Positions 34,410 through 34,527 of a stretch of 34,527 nt of DNA are shown here, one piece after another. Origin of the DNA: Nonomuraea sp. MG754425 (GTDB lineage: Bacteria > Actinomycetota > Actinomycetes > Streptosporangiales > Streptosporangiaceae); the NCBI RefSeq assembly GCF_021699195.1, contig NZ_SSXE01000184.1:1-34527 (forward strand), in the 5' to 3' direction. The stretch's first letter is position 1. Every line of letters starts with the position of its first letter. Position numbers and translations under genes: made by a program. The notes beneath the pieces were generated by a model. It saw only the letters and a program-made list of their open reading frames with translations, was not told where the DNA came from and did no database searches.

Positions 34410-34527
34410 TCAGTTGGGGCGCAGCGCTGAGCGCAGCCGCCGCAGCAGCGAGCTCTCCGGAGCCTCCACCGGCATCGCCGCGACCGGTGTGGCGGCCGGC
34501 GGGGCGGGGATGGTGACGGGCTCGGGC
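34410..34527 (-). CDS. Partial gene, C-terminal tail of a probable glycosyltransferase-cluster protein
   Basis: The minus-strand frame is open from the window edge to TGA at 34412-34410. The 38 visible residues are a Pro/Ala/Val-rich linker followed by a basic amphipathic end, SSLLRRLRSALRPN. Two cluster proteins end in a similar way (SIMRHLRSAG, MKRALRKRLRG), so this is likely another cluster member, but the domain content lies outside the window. No start is visible. Confidence 0.45.
   Translation of the reverse strand, partial: PEPVTIPAPPAATPVAAMPVEAPESSLLRRLRSALRPN

Overview
The window is very GC-rich, uses many GTG starts, and its genes overlap by 4 bp (ATGA/GTGA) at most operon junctions. 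With the lysA-hom order, the MTH1187-type thiamine-binding protein and an NrtL-like protein upstream of lysA, this points to an actinomycete, most likely Streptosporangiales (Nonomuraea/Streptosporangium type). That placement is inference from protein style, not from a marker gene. There are no rRNA or tRNA genes, insertion sequences or CRISPR arrays that I can see, and no gene-free stretch longer than 300 bp.

Region 1 (1-7.4 kb): the 3' end of treY overlaps treZ, the two-enzyme route from maltodextrin to trehalose. Then come a Cys-rich protein of unknown function (minus strand), an unknown helical protein (plus), and a minus-strand group: a FAD-dependent aromatic hydroxylase with an operator-like palindrome over its -10 box, a thiamine-binding protein, an acidic small protein and uracil-DNA glycosylase ung.

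Region 2 (7.5-17.7 kb): a minus-strand alpha-glucoside/trehalose-type ABC importer operon with two different lipoprotein binding proteins and two permeases, one carrying an inserted extracellular beta-sandwich (SdrD-B-like) domain. No ATPase gene is present, so a shared MsiK-type ATPase is expected. Divergent from it is a PadR regulator with a LolD/MacB-like ABC exporter whose FtsX-type permease is frameshifted and has an unusually short linker. Convergent with that is treS (trehalose synthase). treYZ, the importer and treS together look like a locus for alpha-glucan/maltose/trehalose exchange.

Region 3 (17.9-21.6 kb): an asparagine-synthetase-like protein without a catalytic Cys2 is divergent from a large protein joining a coiled coil, a CgeB-like glycosyltransferase and a degenerate GT2 domain.

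Region 4 (21.6-25.8 kb): nrtL, lysA and hom (lysine/threonine pathway), followed not by the usual thrC-thrB but by a two-gene toxin-antitoxin module with a leaderless promoter and a perfect 22-bp palindrome that overlaps the hom stop codon.

Region 5 (25.8-34.5 kb): a glycosyltransferase cluster built from two protein types. Type A has a DDDDW-motif GT2 domain; type B has an N-terminal GT2 with DAD/DSD, a second DxD-less domain, and a charged or coiled-coil tail. A-B pairs occur twice, on opposite strands, around a divergent promoter region at 31.4-31.6 kb; the minus-strand operon starts with a small two-helix membrane protein with a coiled coil. A further minus-strand gene with a similar tail enters at the right edge. 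I think this cluster, with the CgeB fusion and the Asn-synthase-like protein, is the best candidate for an undescribed system: a membrane-tethered surface-glycan assembly line. Its product is unknown.
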